The position numbers and the translations under genes are program-made. Source: Nocardia sp. NBC_00403 (lineage in GTDB: Bacteria > Actinomycetota > Actinomycetes > Mycobacteriales > Mycobacteriaceae). From it: 64,000 nucleotides of DNA. Positions within the stretch are counted from its first letter, which is position 1; each line of letters starts with the position of its first letter. Below are positions 35,687-44,859 of this stretch, piece by piece. The notes under the pieces were generated by a model. The model was given only the letters and a program-made list of their open reading frames with translations. It was not told the origin of the DNA and did no database searches. The stretch spans positions 5,146,001 through 5,210,000 of the forward strand of contig NZ_CP107939.1 in NCBI RefSeq assembly GCF_036046055.1, in the 5' to 3' direction.

Positions 35687-36218
35687 TTATTTGATGTCGT
35701 AATGTGTTGTGCCCTGAACGATTTCGAGTCGAGCGCGGCCGGGCTTTCCGGTGTTCAGCCGAGAGACCATATCGGTGGCGTGGTCTCGATACAAGGCATC
35801 GGATTCGGTGGTCATGACGAGGGCGGGCGTTTTGATCGCCAGCTGCGCGGTCCAGTCGCAATCCGGGGTGAGCAGCTGCTTGGTTTTGGTGGCAAGGGCG
35901 TTCCAGCCGGCGGGGTCTGATGCGACGCTGCTGTAGAGCTGGTACATAGGGCTGTCGCGCATGGCATCGGGGTTAATGGCGGCGATGCCCGCACGGGTCT
36001 CGGGCATCCAGCCGTCGGAACGGTAGGGAGCCGAAGTGATGGCCAGCCGATTGACCAGGTCCGGTGTCCGGGCGGCCACCTGCAGGGCCACGCCGCCGCC
36101 GAGTGAGTAACCGAACAAGATCGGCCTTGCCGAGTTTCAAGTGGGTGATCAGCGCCGCGACATCATCGGCCAGCGACTTGTAGCGACTGGCCGGAACACA
36201 TACCTTCGACTCCGGCAC
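35687..36218 (-). pseudogene. Alpha/beta hydrolase, truncated and frameshifted
   Basis: On the minus strand a first frame encodes YKSLADDVAALITHLKLGKADL, then coding continues in another frame as FGYSLGGGVALQVAARTPDLV (nucleophile elbow GYSLGG) through the acid segment ALVMTTESDALYRD and the terminal histidine GTTHYD. A single frameshift near 36115 separates the parts. The first 60 or so residues of a normal hydrolase, including the HG oxyanion motif, are absent. The gene appears dead. Confidence 0.75.
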
Positions 36219-36258
36219 TGTCGTCCTCGATTAACGAGACACGTGGCTCGGTGTCCGG

Positions 36259-36864
36259 TCAGCCGTGGGTTGGGGTGCGTCGGTTAGGTTGCGTGACGAA
36301 TTGCGCGATCGCGTCGAGGCCAGGTCGGTAGCCGTTACTGGTGTCCACGGTCAGTGCGGGTGCGTCGAGGCTGATCGGGTTGAAGGATTCGATGGGCGAT
36401 TCGGTGCTGGCGGCAATCGCCGCGACGAGGGCGGTGTCGTCGTGCGCGTGGCGGTGGTTGTCGGTGTCGACACGGTCGGTGATGCGGTCGTGGATCAGCG
36501 CTGTTGGTGCGGTGCAGTGAATGATGCGGATGTCGGCGATCTCGTTGAGGGGTAGCACGTTCGGCCGCCACAGCTTGTCCTGGAATGCGGCTTCGGCGAC
36601 AAGCGTGACGCCGGCGCAGATCAGGGTGGTGAGGACGGCGAAGAACGTGTCCAGTGTCAGGAGGTTGAGGTCGTCGAATCCATCGGCGGGTTCGCCGCGG
36701 CCGGAGATCACCATGCCCTGTTTGATTTCGTCGCGGATTGTCGCCGGGCAGCCGATCCGGCGGGCGAGGGCATGCGCGAGGGTCGTCTTGCCGCTTCCTG
36801 GTGGGCCGCTCAACACGGCCAAGGTGGGTTTGGTCGCCATGCCGCATTCTGGCATCCCGCTCAT
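36259..36864 (-). CDS. ATP-binding protein (AAA/kinase-like P-loop)
   Basis: A 201-residue P-loop protein of the small-molecule or nucleoside-kinase-like AAA_33 type. Walker A GPPGSGKTTL is at 20-29, and an AGVTLVAEAAF segment (around 105) resembles the region of zeta-toxin and chloramphenicol-phosphotransferase-like kinases that precedes the acceptor site. A late Walker-B-like segment and basic lid residues (HDRITDRVD) follow. GGAG sits just upstream of the ATG at 36864. The ATG overlaps the stop of a preceding broken frame. The substrate is unknown. No antitoxin-like partner was seen. Confidence 0.78.
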   Translation of the reverse strand: MSGMPECGMATKPTLAVLSGPPGSGKTTLAHALARRIGCPATIRDEIKQGMVISGRGEPADGFDDLNLLTLDTFFAVLTTLICAGVTLVAEAAFQDKLWRPNVLPLNEIADIRIIHCTAPTALIHDRITDRVDTDNHRHAHDDTALVAAIAASTESPIESFNPISLDAPALTVDTSNGYRPGLDAIAQFVTQPNRRTPTHG

Positions 36865-36990
36865 GCCCGATCTCCTTGGACGTTGCCGGTGGGGACCTCG
36901 GCGAGGCGGTATGTGATGAAGTCGGGTTGCCCGGTCAAGGTCTCGTGCACGGCCGGATGGGCGTGGGCCATTTGGAGGCGGGTTGATGTT
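36861..36990 (-). pseudogene. 3' remnant of an unidentified gene
   Basis: The minus strand carries a short coding-like end (MAHAHPAVHETLTGQPDF followed by ITYRLAEVPTGN) whose TGA overlaps the ATG of the P-loop gene (ATGA). This is the arrangement of a real upstream operon partner. The N-terminal part is missing. The family is not recognised. Confidence 0.4.
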
Positions 36991-37249
36991 CGGTGATCGT
37001 CTCGACGGTGTGGTTTCGGGGATGCCTACCGCGGCGCGCCTCGATGCCGGCGATCTGAGCAGGGCGAGTGTCGACGAAAGTTGTTGTTGTGCAGCCTGAC
37101 TCGCGCGCCACCGCGTCGAGCTCGCCGAAGAATTATTCGACGATCGGCTGTGGGCGATAGAGGGCTGCAGTGGCCTGCCGTATTCGACGCTGTCGGTGAC
37201 GGTTTGGCCGAATAACTCACCCCTGCGGGTAGCGCGCGTTTCGGAGATG

Positions 37250-37640
37250 TGCTCAACCGTGTATCGCGGGGCGCAGGGGCGGCGAGCACGCGGCCGGTGT
37301 TCGAGCCGAAACTGAGTAGCACGCTGTCGTCCATATCGATCACCCGCTGGTTGTGTCCGGCGGGAGTCTGGGCGACGCCGGGGATCTTCAGCAATCCCTG
37401 GACACCACCGATCGAAGCCAAACCGTCGGACATCACGAGCAAGATGTTCGGGCCGGCGGCGATCGTGGCCTCGCTTGTGATATTCACGAACGGCTGATCG
37501 AGCCCGGCTATCGTGCCGGCGTCCTGCGCGCCGAGCGATTCGGTCAGCGCGTCAGCACCCGATCCCGGCCCGGCCAGCATGGTGAGCGCAGTGCCGCGCA
37601 GGTAGATGAATGCGATCCTCGGCTTCGGGTTCGTCCTTCA
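37250..37640 (-). pseudogene. Heme ABC transporter substrate-binding protein (HmuT-like) remnant
   Basis: Translation gives PKPRIAFIYLRGT, LAGPGSGADALTESLGAQDA, AGPNILLVMSDGLASIGGVQ and the C-terminal VIDMDDSVLLSFGSNTGRVL, all typical of the second lobe of HmuT-type periplasmic heme-binding lipoproteins. The first lobe with signal peptide is missing, and the normal C-terminus is replaced. The hmuU and hmuV partners are not adjacent. It is a relic of a heme-uptake operon. Confidence 0.7.
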
Positions 37641-37670
37641 CGTCGGTGCTTCATGCGCCAGGCTTCCTAG

Positions 37671-37979
37671 TTGGCCTCTCTGTCGCTGTGGCGCCAGGCC
37701 GGCCGCTCGCCGGGAGCTCTCGGCGTTGCCTTGAAAGCGGAAATGTTGAAGGGCACCTTCTGGACCTATTCCGCCTGGACCGACAAGGCCGCCATCTACG
37801 CCTACGCGGGCGCCGAGCCGCACAGGTCGACCGTCCGACGCAAGCGCAAGGTCATGCGCGAGGCCACGTTCGTATTCTTTACCGCGCCCGTCGATGAGTT
37901 GCCCGTGTCGTGGGACGAAGTCCGTCGTCGGATCGCCGAGGAGCGCGAATCGGCGCAGCCGCGTCCAGAAAGCCACTGA
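37671..37979 (+). pseudogene. DUF3291-like protein, 5'-truncated
   Basis: A TTG-initiated 102-residue frame containing GALGVALKAEMLKGTFWTYSAWTD and AEPHRSTVRRKRKVMREATFVFF, the central and C-terminal part of a dimeric-barrel protein of the DUF3291/monooxygenase-like type. The 40 or so N-terminal residues of complete homologues are absent, and a TAG lies in frame just before the TTG. A hairpin follows the stop, so the 3' end of the original unit is intact. Confidence 0.5.
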
Positions 37980-38008
37980 TTCGAACACAACGATCAGTGG
38001 CGGAATTG

Positions 38009-38037
38009 CCCCGCCCGGCTCTGATGGCCGGACGGGG
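38009..38037 (+). terminator. Hairpin terminator
   Basis: CCCCGCCCGGC pairs with GCCGGACGGGG with one mismatch and a short loop, followed by TTTCCTGT. It lies 30 bases after the DUF3291-like frame. Confidence 0.65.
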
Positions 38038-38262
38038 TTTCCTGTCCCCCAACGAGATTCAGCGGTCATGGCGTTCGGTCGACCCGGCGGCGGTGCTCTC
38101 TGGTTTGGCACGGATCAGGCGGTTGGGGGAGTGATCCACCATCGAATGCTGTTGCGAATCAAGTGTCCGCCGAACTCGCCTGACCGACAGGCGATCACGA
38201 TCGAGAGGTCCGTCGACCCTGGTCGCTGCTTCAGCGCGTTGCTTGGAGCGCAATGTGCACGC

Positions 38263-39519
38263 TCAGTTGTGCACGTTCAACGGAGGGCAGGGCGGGAAGG
38301 CGACCGGTAGGGCGGTCAAGGCGCGGTGGAAGGGACCTGGCCGCCAGACTGGTTCCCCGGTCGGGAGGTCTGGTCGCATCTCGGGTAGCGCATCGAGGAG
38401 TTGGTCGATGGCGTCTTGCGCGATGAGGTAGGCCGAGGATTGCGCGGGGCAGGCGTGTGGGCCGATGCCCCATGCCAGGTGGGCGCGATTGCCTGCCTGG
38501 TTTTCGGTTCGGATGGTGGGGTCGTTGTTGCATGCGGCCATGCTGATGACGACCGGCTGATGGGCGGGTAGCCAGACGTCGTCGACGAGGATCGGTTGGC
38601 GTGGGTAGCTGATCAGGAGGTTGGCCAGTGGTGGGTCGTTGAACAAGACTTCGTCGAGGGCTTCGCGGGAGGAGAGGTTTCCGCCCATGACGCTGCCGCC
38701 GAACCGGTCGTCGGTGAGGATCACCAGTAGGGTGTTGACGATCAGGTTCAGTAGGAACTCGATCCCTGTGCCGTAGACCTGTGCTACGTGGTTGACGACT
38801 TCCATTTCGTCGAGTTCGGATGGATGTTGTAGTAGCACGGTGGTGATGTCGTTTGCTGGTTCGGTTCGTTTGAGTGCTACGAGTTCCAGTAGTGCTTCGA
38901 ACAGTATCTTGTTGCCGTTTTCGGCATCGACTCCCTCGACGATGGCGGCCGTGCCGGCGGCGACTCGCTGCCCTATTTCCGGGGGGCAGCCGAGCAATGT
39001 GTTGACGACCTGGAACACGAGCGGGAAAACGTATTGGCTGATCAGGTCGGCTTTGCCGTCTTGGCAGAAGGTGTTGACCAGCGGGATGGCGATGTCTTCC
39101 ACGATGTCGTGGAGCGCGTAGAGGTCTATCGCGTCGAGGCTTGCGGTACTGGCCTGGCGGTAGCGTGCGAAGTCGAGGCCGGTGCTTCTGCTTGCGAGTG
39201 GTCGCCATCCCAGCAGTGGGAGGATGGGGCAGTCGGTGGGGATGTTTTTCTGCCAGGTGCGGGGATCGGCGGGGAAGTGTTCGGGATCGTTGAGGATTCG
39301 CACTGCGGTGTTGTAGCCGATCACCAAGGTGGCGGGTACCTCCGGCGCAAGTTCCACCGGTGCCAAAGAGCCGTATTGGCTGCGCATTTCGCGGTAGGCG
39401 CGGTGTGGATCGGCGGCGAATTCCGGCGCGTGCAGCGGCACTCGTGGGTCGTTGGAATCGGTCGGTGAGCCGTGGTAGACCGGGCAGGATCGGGCTTGGA
39501 GCTGGGGCGGCGTATTCAA
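38263..39519 (-). CDS. Cytochrome P450, conservon type lacking ExxR
   Basis: A 418-residue P450. The heme ligand is Cys357 in AWGIGPHACPAQ, and the I-helix region (VYGTGIEFLLNLI) is recognisable. The K-helix, normally E-x-x-R, reads EVLFNDPPLAN here (Glu290, with Phe in place of Arg). The same K-helix change is known in CYP157-type P450s of actinobacterial conservons. No conservon partners (sensor-like ATPase, roadblock, DUF742, small GTPase) lie nearby. I chose a TTG start because GGAG precedes it at proper spacing and the length then fits the family. Catalytic competence is uncertain. Confidence 0.88.
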   Translation of the reverse strand: MNTPPQLQARSCPVYHGSPTDSNDPRVPLHAPEFAADPHRAYREMRSQYGSLAPVELAPEVPATLVIGYNTAVRILNDPEHFPADPRTWQKNIPTDCPILPLLGWRPLASRSTGLDFARYRQASTASLDAIDLYALHDIVEDIAIPLVNTFCQDGKADLISQYVFPLVFQVVNTLLGCPPEIGQRVAAGTAAIVEGVDAENGNKILFEALLELVALKRTEPANDITTVLLQHPSELDEMEVVNHVAQVYGTGIEFLLNLIVNTLLVILTDDRFGGSVMGGNLSSREALDEVLFNDPPLANLLISYPRQPILVDDVWLPAHQPVVISMAACNNDPTIRTENQAGNRAHLAWGIGPHACPAQSSAYLIAQDAIDQLLDALPEMRPDLPTGEPVWRPGPFHRALTALPVAFPPCPPLNVHN

Positions 39520-39677
39520 GGATGGAACTCCAGACAATTCGTGTGCACGGCGGGTGGGACGGATTCTGTGCCGAGGCGCAGCGCCGGGGAGCGCGTTACC
39601 TGATTCCGGCCGGAACCGGCTGGGGGGCATAGCGTCGGGGTACTGATCTTGGCTGTGACGAACCACCTGGAGGTTCG

Positions 39678-40850
39678 TCAGATGCCGAGGGCGCCCAGCG
39701 AATCGTGATCGTCCAGGGCGGTGGCGATTCGCTTCAACAACGTCAAACAGGTTTCGTCCGTTTGCATCTTGGGTTGATATGCCGCTCGGCCGATGGTGAA
39801 TGCCCAGGCCGCGTAGGCGAACATGGACTGCTGCCGATAGGCCAGCCAGGCATCGTCGAAGGACGGCACCTCCCCGCCGGCGCGCCCTAGCTCGTCCAAG
39901 TAGACCTCCAGCAGTTCGCGGTCCCACGCGCGCCGGTCTTCGGGCTCACATCCCGAGTTGACGGTATACGCGAAGTCATGCGCCCAGCCGCCCTGCATCA
40001 CGACTTGCCAGTCGGCGTACCCCATACGTCCGTCGCTGGTCACGTAGGTCTGTCCGATGTGTGGGTCGCCGTGCAGCAAGGTCGGGGCCATGTCCTTGGT
40101 CGCCATATCGAGCGCGCGCTCGACGCCGGCCCACAACCGGTCGCTCTGACCGTAAAGCGTCGCGGGGATAACCTCTTTGGCCCGCTCCATGCCGACTTCG
40201 CAGCGTTTCTTCATATCGATCGCGGAGCGGACGGCGTCGAGCATATCGTTCGGGGTCTTGAGGACCGCGATCGACGGATGCTTCCAGAAGGTGCCGTGTA
40301 GTCGGGCGAGATTGCGCACCAGATCTTCGATCTGGTCGCGGGCGATCGGGGCATTCGGCTCGATGAACACCGCGCCACGAGTCGCGGCGATGTCCTCCAT
40401 GAGCGCAATGGACCGCCACGATGACGGATCGAAGGCGCCCCAATAGCCGATCGGCGCCTCCATCTCGACTTCGGGACGCAAGTCCATGAAGAAGTGGGTT
40501 TCGCCGTCGATCATTTTCGCCCCGCCCAGCAATATGCGCTGGCTGAGGGAGGTGGTGGTCTTCGCGAACAGCTCGGTAGGCAATCCGGCCTGCTGGCCCG
40601 CCTCGTTGTAGTCGACGCGAATCGCAACCCGCGTGGACGTGCCGTGACTGCCATTGGATGTGCTGAACGAGAGCACCTCGGCATCGGGGAAGTCGCGACA
40701 CAGGACAGCCGTCAGCCAGTCGACGGTGATCGCGTCACCGGAGATGGGGACATCGTCGGCGCTCCGCGCTTTCGGCCGGGTGATCTTCTCTAGCAGCACA
40801 TGACCACCGACTGTGGCGACCCGCCCGAGCAACCAGAGCTTGTGGTTCAA
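39678..40850 (-). CDS. Phosphotransferase family protein (aminoglycoside/ecdysteroid kinase-like)
   Basis: A 390-residue protein-kinase-fold small-molecule kinase. The catalytic loop is LLHGDPHIGQ with the catalytic Asp, followed by the metal-binding MGYADWQVV segment. A P-loop-like FSTSNGSHGTSTRVAIRV and an ELFAKTTT lysine lie in the N-lobe. Members of this branch are common in actinobacteria near lipid and steroid catabolic genes; substrates are not known, and antibiotic resistance should not be assumed. It is transcribed in the same direction as the P450, 158 bases upstream. Confidence 0.85.
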   Translation of the reverse strand: MNHKLWLLGRVATVGGHVLLEKITRPKARSADDVPISGDAITVDWLTAVLCRDFPDAEVLSFSTSNGSHGTSTRVAIRVDYNEAGQQAGLPTELFAKTTTSLSQRILLGGAKMIDGETHFFMDLRPEVEMEAPIGYWGAFDPSSWRSIALMEDIAATRGAVFIEPNAPIARDQIEDLVRNLARLHGTFWKHPSIAVLKTPNDMLDAVRSAIDMKKRCEVGMERAKEVIPATLYGQSDRLWAGVERALDMATKDMAPTLLHGDPHIGQTYVTSDGRMGYADWQVVMQGGWAHDFAYTVNSGCEPEDRRAWDRELLEVYLDELGRAGGEVPSFDDAWLAYRQQSMFAYAAWAFTIGRAAYQPKMQTDETCLTLLKRIATALDDHDSLGALGI

Positions 40851-40901
40851 TCGTTTGCCTCGATTCCGGAGTGTACGAAATATTCTGAGCAGCTGTCCCG
40901 T

Positions 40902-41146
40902 TCACAAACACGTGCCGAAGGACAGTACCCGATAGGTTCGGATCATGTTGTACGACAACATTTTCGCTGGTTGTGACGCTATCGCGACCGCCTGACTGGT
41001 CACCGCGGCGGCGGATCCGGTGTTGAACTCGGTCTGGGTCATGTCCACGCCGCCACCGTGGTGTCGAATCACCAACTGTAGGAAGAAGACATCGGCGTCG
41101 GCGCCGTGCTGTCCGGAGAGCCGGGTGATCTCGGTGTTGGAGCCAT
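40902..41146 (-). pseudogene. DUF305 protein remnant
   Basis: The minus strand reads SNTEITRLSGQHGADADVFF and then LVIRHHGGGVDMTQTEF, the second half of the DUF305 domain whose paired HHxGG-M motif binds copper in related proteins. The N-terminal lipoprotein half is absent, and the tail (ending near 40902) lacks the usual QxxEI motif. It is a relic gene. Confidence 0.65.
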
Positions 41147-41581
41147 GCCGGGCCGTCGTCGGGCCGTGTCCGGCGGGTCCTGATTGCCGCCCATGGAGTG
41201 CGCGACGCCCATCGGGTGGTCGCGGGTCGTCGAGGGACCGTCATGGTTCGAGCGGTCACGTCCCATCCACCACATCGGTGCGGTGGTGGTGAGGGGCGGG
41301 TCAAATCGCCAGGCGCGCAGTTGGGCGATTTCGGCGGTCTGGGACACGCGATTCGGTCGGCGAGGCCGCGCACCTGCGGCTCGCGTCACTGGGCAGGGGA
41401 TGAGCCCGTCAATCCGTCGCCCACTACCCGCTCGAGCTCGGCGTGCTTCGGTGCGGAAGGCTCGCCGCGGACAAGACCGCATTCCTCGGCACGCATGCCG
41501 TGAAGAAAACGTGAGCCATTCCAGGAGTGATCCAGGGAGGCGTTGCGAGGAGGGAATAAGCGGGCGGCAGACTGGCTGGCG
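41147..41581. other. Intergenic stretch, degraded
   Basis: This region upstream of the helicase gene has no recognisable gene. A GAGGAGGG at 41549-41556 would be a good ribosome-binding site but is 25 bases before the chosen helicase ATG. Confidence 0.4.
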
Positions 41582-44020
41582 ATGAAACTGCCTGAGCTTC
41601 CCGATCTGCCGGTCCGTGCGGCTCTCGATCGAATTGTCGCAACCCTGGCCAACCGCGGGACCGCGGTTTTGGTGGCGCCACCGGGGACCGGAAAGACGAC
41701 GTTGGTTCCATTGGCGTTGGCGGCCGGGACGCCGGGGCGGGTGCTGGTGGCCGAACCCCGGCGGCTGGCGGCGCGGGCGGCGGCCGGGCGGATGGCCGCG
41801 CTGCTGGGGGAATCGGTGGGGGAGACCATCGGGTACTCGGTGCGCGGGGATCGGCAGGTGGGTCCGGGGACGAGGGTCGAGGTCGTCACGTCGGGCTTGC
41901 TCGTGCGGCGGTTGCAGGGTGATCCCGAGCTGACCGGGGTCGATGCGGTCGTGCTCGACGAGTGCCACGAACGGCACCTCGACGCGGATCTGCTGCTGGC
42001 CTTGCTGCTCGATGCTCGCGCGGGGTTGCGGCCGGATCTTCGGGTGCTCGCGACCTCGGCGACCGTTGCGGCCGAACGCCTTTCGATACTCCTGGGTAAA
42101 GATGGCGCGGCGCCGGTCCTGGAGGTGCGGGGGCGGACTCATCCGGTTGAACTGACCTATGTTCCGTCGTTGCCGCGGGAGCGAATCGAGGCGCACGTGG
42201 CCAGGGCTACCCGGGCCGCGCTCGCCGGAACTGGCGGTGACGTGCTTGTCTTCCTCCCCGGTGCCGCTGAAATCCGCCGGACGACGCAGCTTTTGGCGGA
42301 TGTCGAAGGGGTGGACCTCGTTCCGCTGCACGGCAGGCTGTCGGCCGTTGGGCAGGACACCGCGCTGCGGCCCGGGTCGCGGCGGCGAGTGGTGTTGTCC
42401 ACTGCGGTGGCCGAATCCAGTCTGACGGTGCCGGGGGTGCGGGCGGTGGTTGATTCGGGGCTGGCTCGGGTCCCGCGCATCGATCGAGTGCGGGGACTCG
42501 CAGGACTTGCGACAGTCCGGGTTTCGGCGGCGGTTGCCGAGCAGCGGGCCGGACGGGCCGGGCGCGAAGCGCAGGGTCGGGTATGGCGTTGCTGGCCGGA
42601 ATATGAACACGCCACCTTGCCCGCCTATCCGGAGCCGGAGATCCGGACGGCGGATCTGACCCGGTTGGCGTTGGAACTGGCATGCTGGGGTACCCCCGAC
42701 GGACATGGCCTCGCCTGGTGGGACGCTCCACCGTCCGGCGGATTGGCCGCCGGGCGGGATGTATTGAGCGCATTGGGGGCGGTTGATGCGGATCAGGTGA
42801 CCGAGCGTGGGCGTCGGATGGCCGGGATCGGACTGCATCCGCGGCTGGCACGAGCGTTGCTCGACGGCGCCGCCGAGGTCGGGGGGCGAGCGGCCGCGGA
42901 AGTGGTCACGGTACTCGACGACGACACCGTCGCTCGCGGCGTGGATATCACGGCTGCTCTGCGAGAACTGCGGCGGGAGCGCCCGACCCGGTGGCGACGA
43001 GAGGTCGAGCGGCTGGCGCGATTGGTCGAAGTGTCCGACGGTGTCGACGATCCGGCTCTGGTTATCGCGCTGGCTCATCCGGAACGTTTGGCGCGTCGCC
43101 GTGGTGCGGGCTCGTCGATCTATCTCATGGCTGGTGGCACCGCGGCGACGCTGCCACCCGGTTCCGGATTGGGTGATTCGGAATGGCTGGCGGTCGCGGT
43201 GGCAACTCGCGACCCTGGGCACTCCGACGGGCGGATACGGTTGGCCGCCGCCGCCGATGAACAGCTCGCCCGCCGTGCCGCATCGAATCTGTTGGTGATC
43301 GTCGACGAGGTGGACTGGACCGACGGTGACGTGGTTGCTCGCCGAGTCGAGCGACTCGGAGCGATTCTGTTGTCGGAGTATCCGATTCGGGACCCCGATC
43401 GCCGATTGCTCGGCGATGCGGTGCGTCGTGGACTGCGCGAGACCGGGCTGGGCCTGCTGTGCTGGGATGCCGACGCGATCGTCCTGCGACAGCGTCTCGA
43501 CTTCCTGCACCGCACCCTCGGCGCCCCTTGGCCGCCGGTCGACGACGAGTCACTGCTCGCCGGGATCGACAGCTGGCTCGGCCCCGAACTGGCCACCGCT
43601 CGTCGCCGTGCCGACCTCGAACGTGTCGATGCCGGACAGGCATTGCGCCGCCTGCTGCCCTGGCCTGCCGCGGCGCACATGGATGAACTCGCGCCCGAAC
43701 GCATCGAGGTCCCGTCCGGCAGTCGCCACCGCATCGACTACTCGGCCGACCCGCCGGTGCTCGCGGTCAAGGTGCAGGAAATCTTCGGCTGGACGGACGC
43801 GCCGCGCCTGGCCGAGGGCCACGTCCCGGTAGTGCTGCATCTGCTCTCACCCGCCCAACGCCCGGTCGCGGTTACCGCGGATCTGGCCTCTTTCTGGCGT
43901 ACCGGTTGGCCACAGGTCCGCGCCGACCTGCGCGGACGCTACCCCAAACACGCCTGGCCGGAAGACCCCGGCACCGTACCCGCCCACCGCGGCACTGCCC
44001 GCAACGCGGGTCGCGGTTAG
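41582..44020 (+). CDS. hrpB: ATP-dependent helicase HrpB
   Basis: An 812-residue DEAH/RHA helicase of the HrpB family. Walker A APPGTGKTT is at 32-40, DECH at 126-129 and SAT in LATSATV. Motifs V-VI include STAVAESSLTVPGV and QRAGRAGR. The family-specific HrpB C-terminal domain (ending around DLRGRYPKHAWPEDP) is complete, which separates it from HrpA. HrpB is an RNA-helicase-like protein of uncertain role. The ATG giving MKLPELPDLP is chosen because family proteins begin near this point; a TTG at 41543 is an alternative. It is monocistronic. Confidence 0.95.
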   Translation: MKLPELPDLPVRAALDRIVATLANRGTAVLVAPPGTGKTTLVPLALAAGTPGRVLVAEPRRLAARAAAGRMAALLGESVGETIGYSVRGDRQVGPGTRVEVVTSGLLVRRLQGDPELTGVDAVVLDECHERHLDADLLLALLLDARAGLRPDLRVLATSATVAAERLSILLGKDGAAPVLEVRGRTHPVELTYVPSLPRERIEAHVARATRAALAGTGGDVLVFLPGAAEIRRTTQLLADVEGVDLVPLHGRLSAVGQDTALRPGSRRRVVLSTAVAESSLTVPGVRAVVDSGLARVPRIDRVRGLAGLATVRVSAAVAEQRAGRAGREAQGRVWRCWPEYEHATLPAYPEPEIRTADLTRLALELACWGTPDGHGLAWWDAPPSGGLAAGRDVLSALGAVDADQVTERGRRMAGIGLHPRLARALLDGAAEVGGRAAAEVVTVLDDDTVARGVDITAALRELRRERPTRWRREVERLARLVEVSDGVDDPALVIALAHPERLARRRGAGSSIYLMAGGTAATLPPGSGLGDSEWLAVAVATRDPGHSDGRIRLAAAADEQLARRAASNLLVIVDEVDWTDGDVVARRVERLGAILLSEYPIRDPDRRLLGDAVRRGLRETGLGLLCWDADAIVLRQRLDFLHRTLGAPWPPVDDESLLAGIDSWLGPELATARRRADLERVDAGQALRRLLPWPAAAHMDELAPERIEVPSGSRHRIDYSADPPVLAVKVQEIFGWTDAPRLAEGHVPVVLHLLSPAQRPVAVTADLASFWRTGWPQVRADLRGRYPKHAWPEDPGTVPAHRGTARNAGRG

Positions 44021-44859
44021 CCCATACACGCGACATCGCGTCGCACAACATGAGCACGATGACCACCATGCGCATGCTGAAAGGCAGAACTCGTTGCCGC
44101 AGTTGACAACTGGATCAATTTCTACCGCATACTCCGGCGGCATTTCGCGAACTTCGAGCGGCCGCCTGAAGTCGCGTAGGCCCCTGTCCGCCGTTCCGGA
44201 CCTTACCCCGCGGGGTGCGTACCGCAACCGCATCATGATCATAAGAAAAGCGTCGTTGTCTGGTAAGTGAGCTGGATTGCCACTATATTTGGGCCGATAT
44301 GCGAAGTCGGCTGCCGGATGGGCGTCGGTTCGATGCGGAAGTGATGAGCAACCCAGCTCGCCTTCGGCCAGAGCCGTCGGTCTCGTCGTCGAGTCGATCC
44401 AGGACTCTGAAGTCACAAGGATGCAACCACTCTCCGCCGGAGTAGCGCGGAGATCCTCCAGGTATCTGAGTTGCGCACCGGTGACCAACACGGGAGTCCC
44501 TATGATGTCCGTACAGGACCGTAGACGAGAGGCGAGTGCCAACGGCAACGTCGGCATCGCCCAGCATTCGATCAACTTGACTACGGGCGTCGCTGCGGTA
44601 GTGCAGCGGTGGCCGATGCGAAGCGCGTCACTGTGATCTAGGCAATCCGTCGCGCCATTGCCGTCTGGAATTTGATCGAGATCGAGAAAGCTTTTCGATA
44701 CCGGGATCGGATATTCACGCGAACGGGTTGGTCGGTATTATCCCGAGTTCTCTCGAGCAGTGAAATCAGCACCGCGCCAACGGATTACGAGATATATTCA
44801 GAACGGCATTCACGCAATGTCGTGTGACAGGCACAACGATCTACGCGGAGGAGGGCGCC
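44021..44859. other. Intergenic stretch of 840 bases, nothing recognised
   Basis: Open frames exist on both strands, but none shows a known domain or convincing composition. The centre (44640-44820) is richer in A and T and probably carries the promoter for the DUF5995 gene. Confidence 0.4.

Noticed and set aside
36259..36864. Zeta-type toxin of a toxin-antitoxin pair
   Set aside because: The P-loop is compatible, but no antitoxin-like small gene is adjacent and the upstream coupled frame is a truncated remnant without antitoxin features.
39678..40850. Aminoglycoside resistance gene
   Set aside because: The HGDPH kinase loop is shared by a very broad family. The sequence resembles the ecdysteroid-kinase-like branch, and there is no resistance-gene context.
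41069..43510. 813-residue open frame on the minus strand opposite the HrpB gene
   Set aside because: It lies fully antisense to a helicase with all its motifs. The translation is Arg/Pro/Gln-rich without domains, the usual shadow of high-GC coding DNA.
44021..44859. Plus- and minus-strand frames of 119-242 residues
   Set aside because: Composition and lack of domains suggest non-coding sequence. The minus-strand one runs into the helicase gene.
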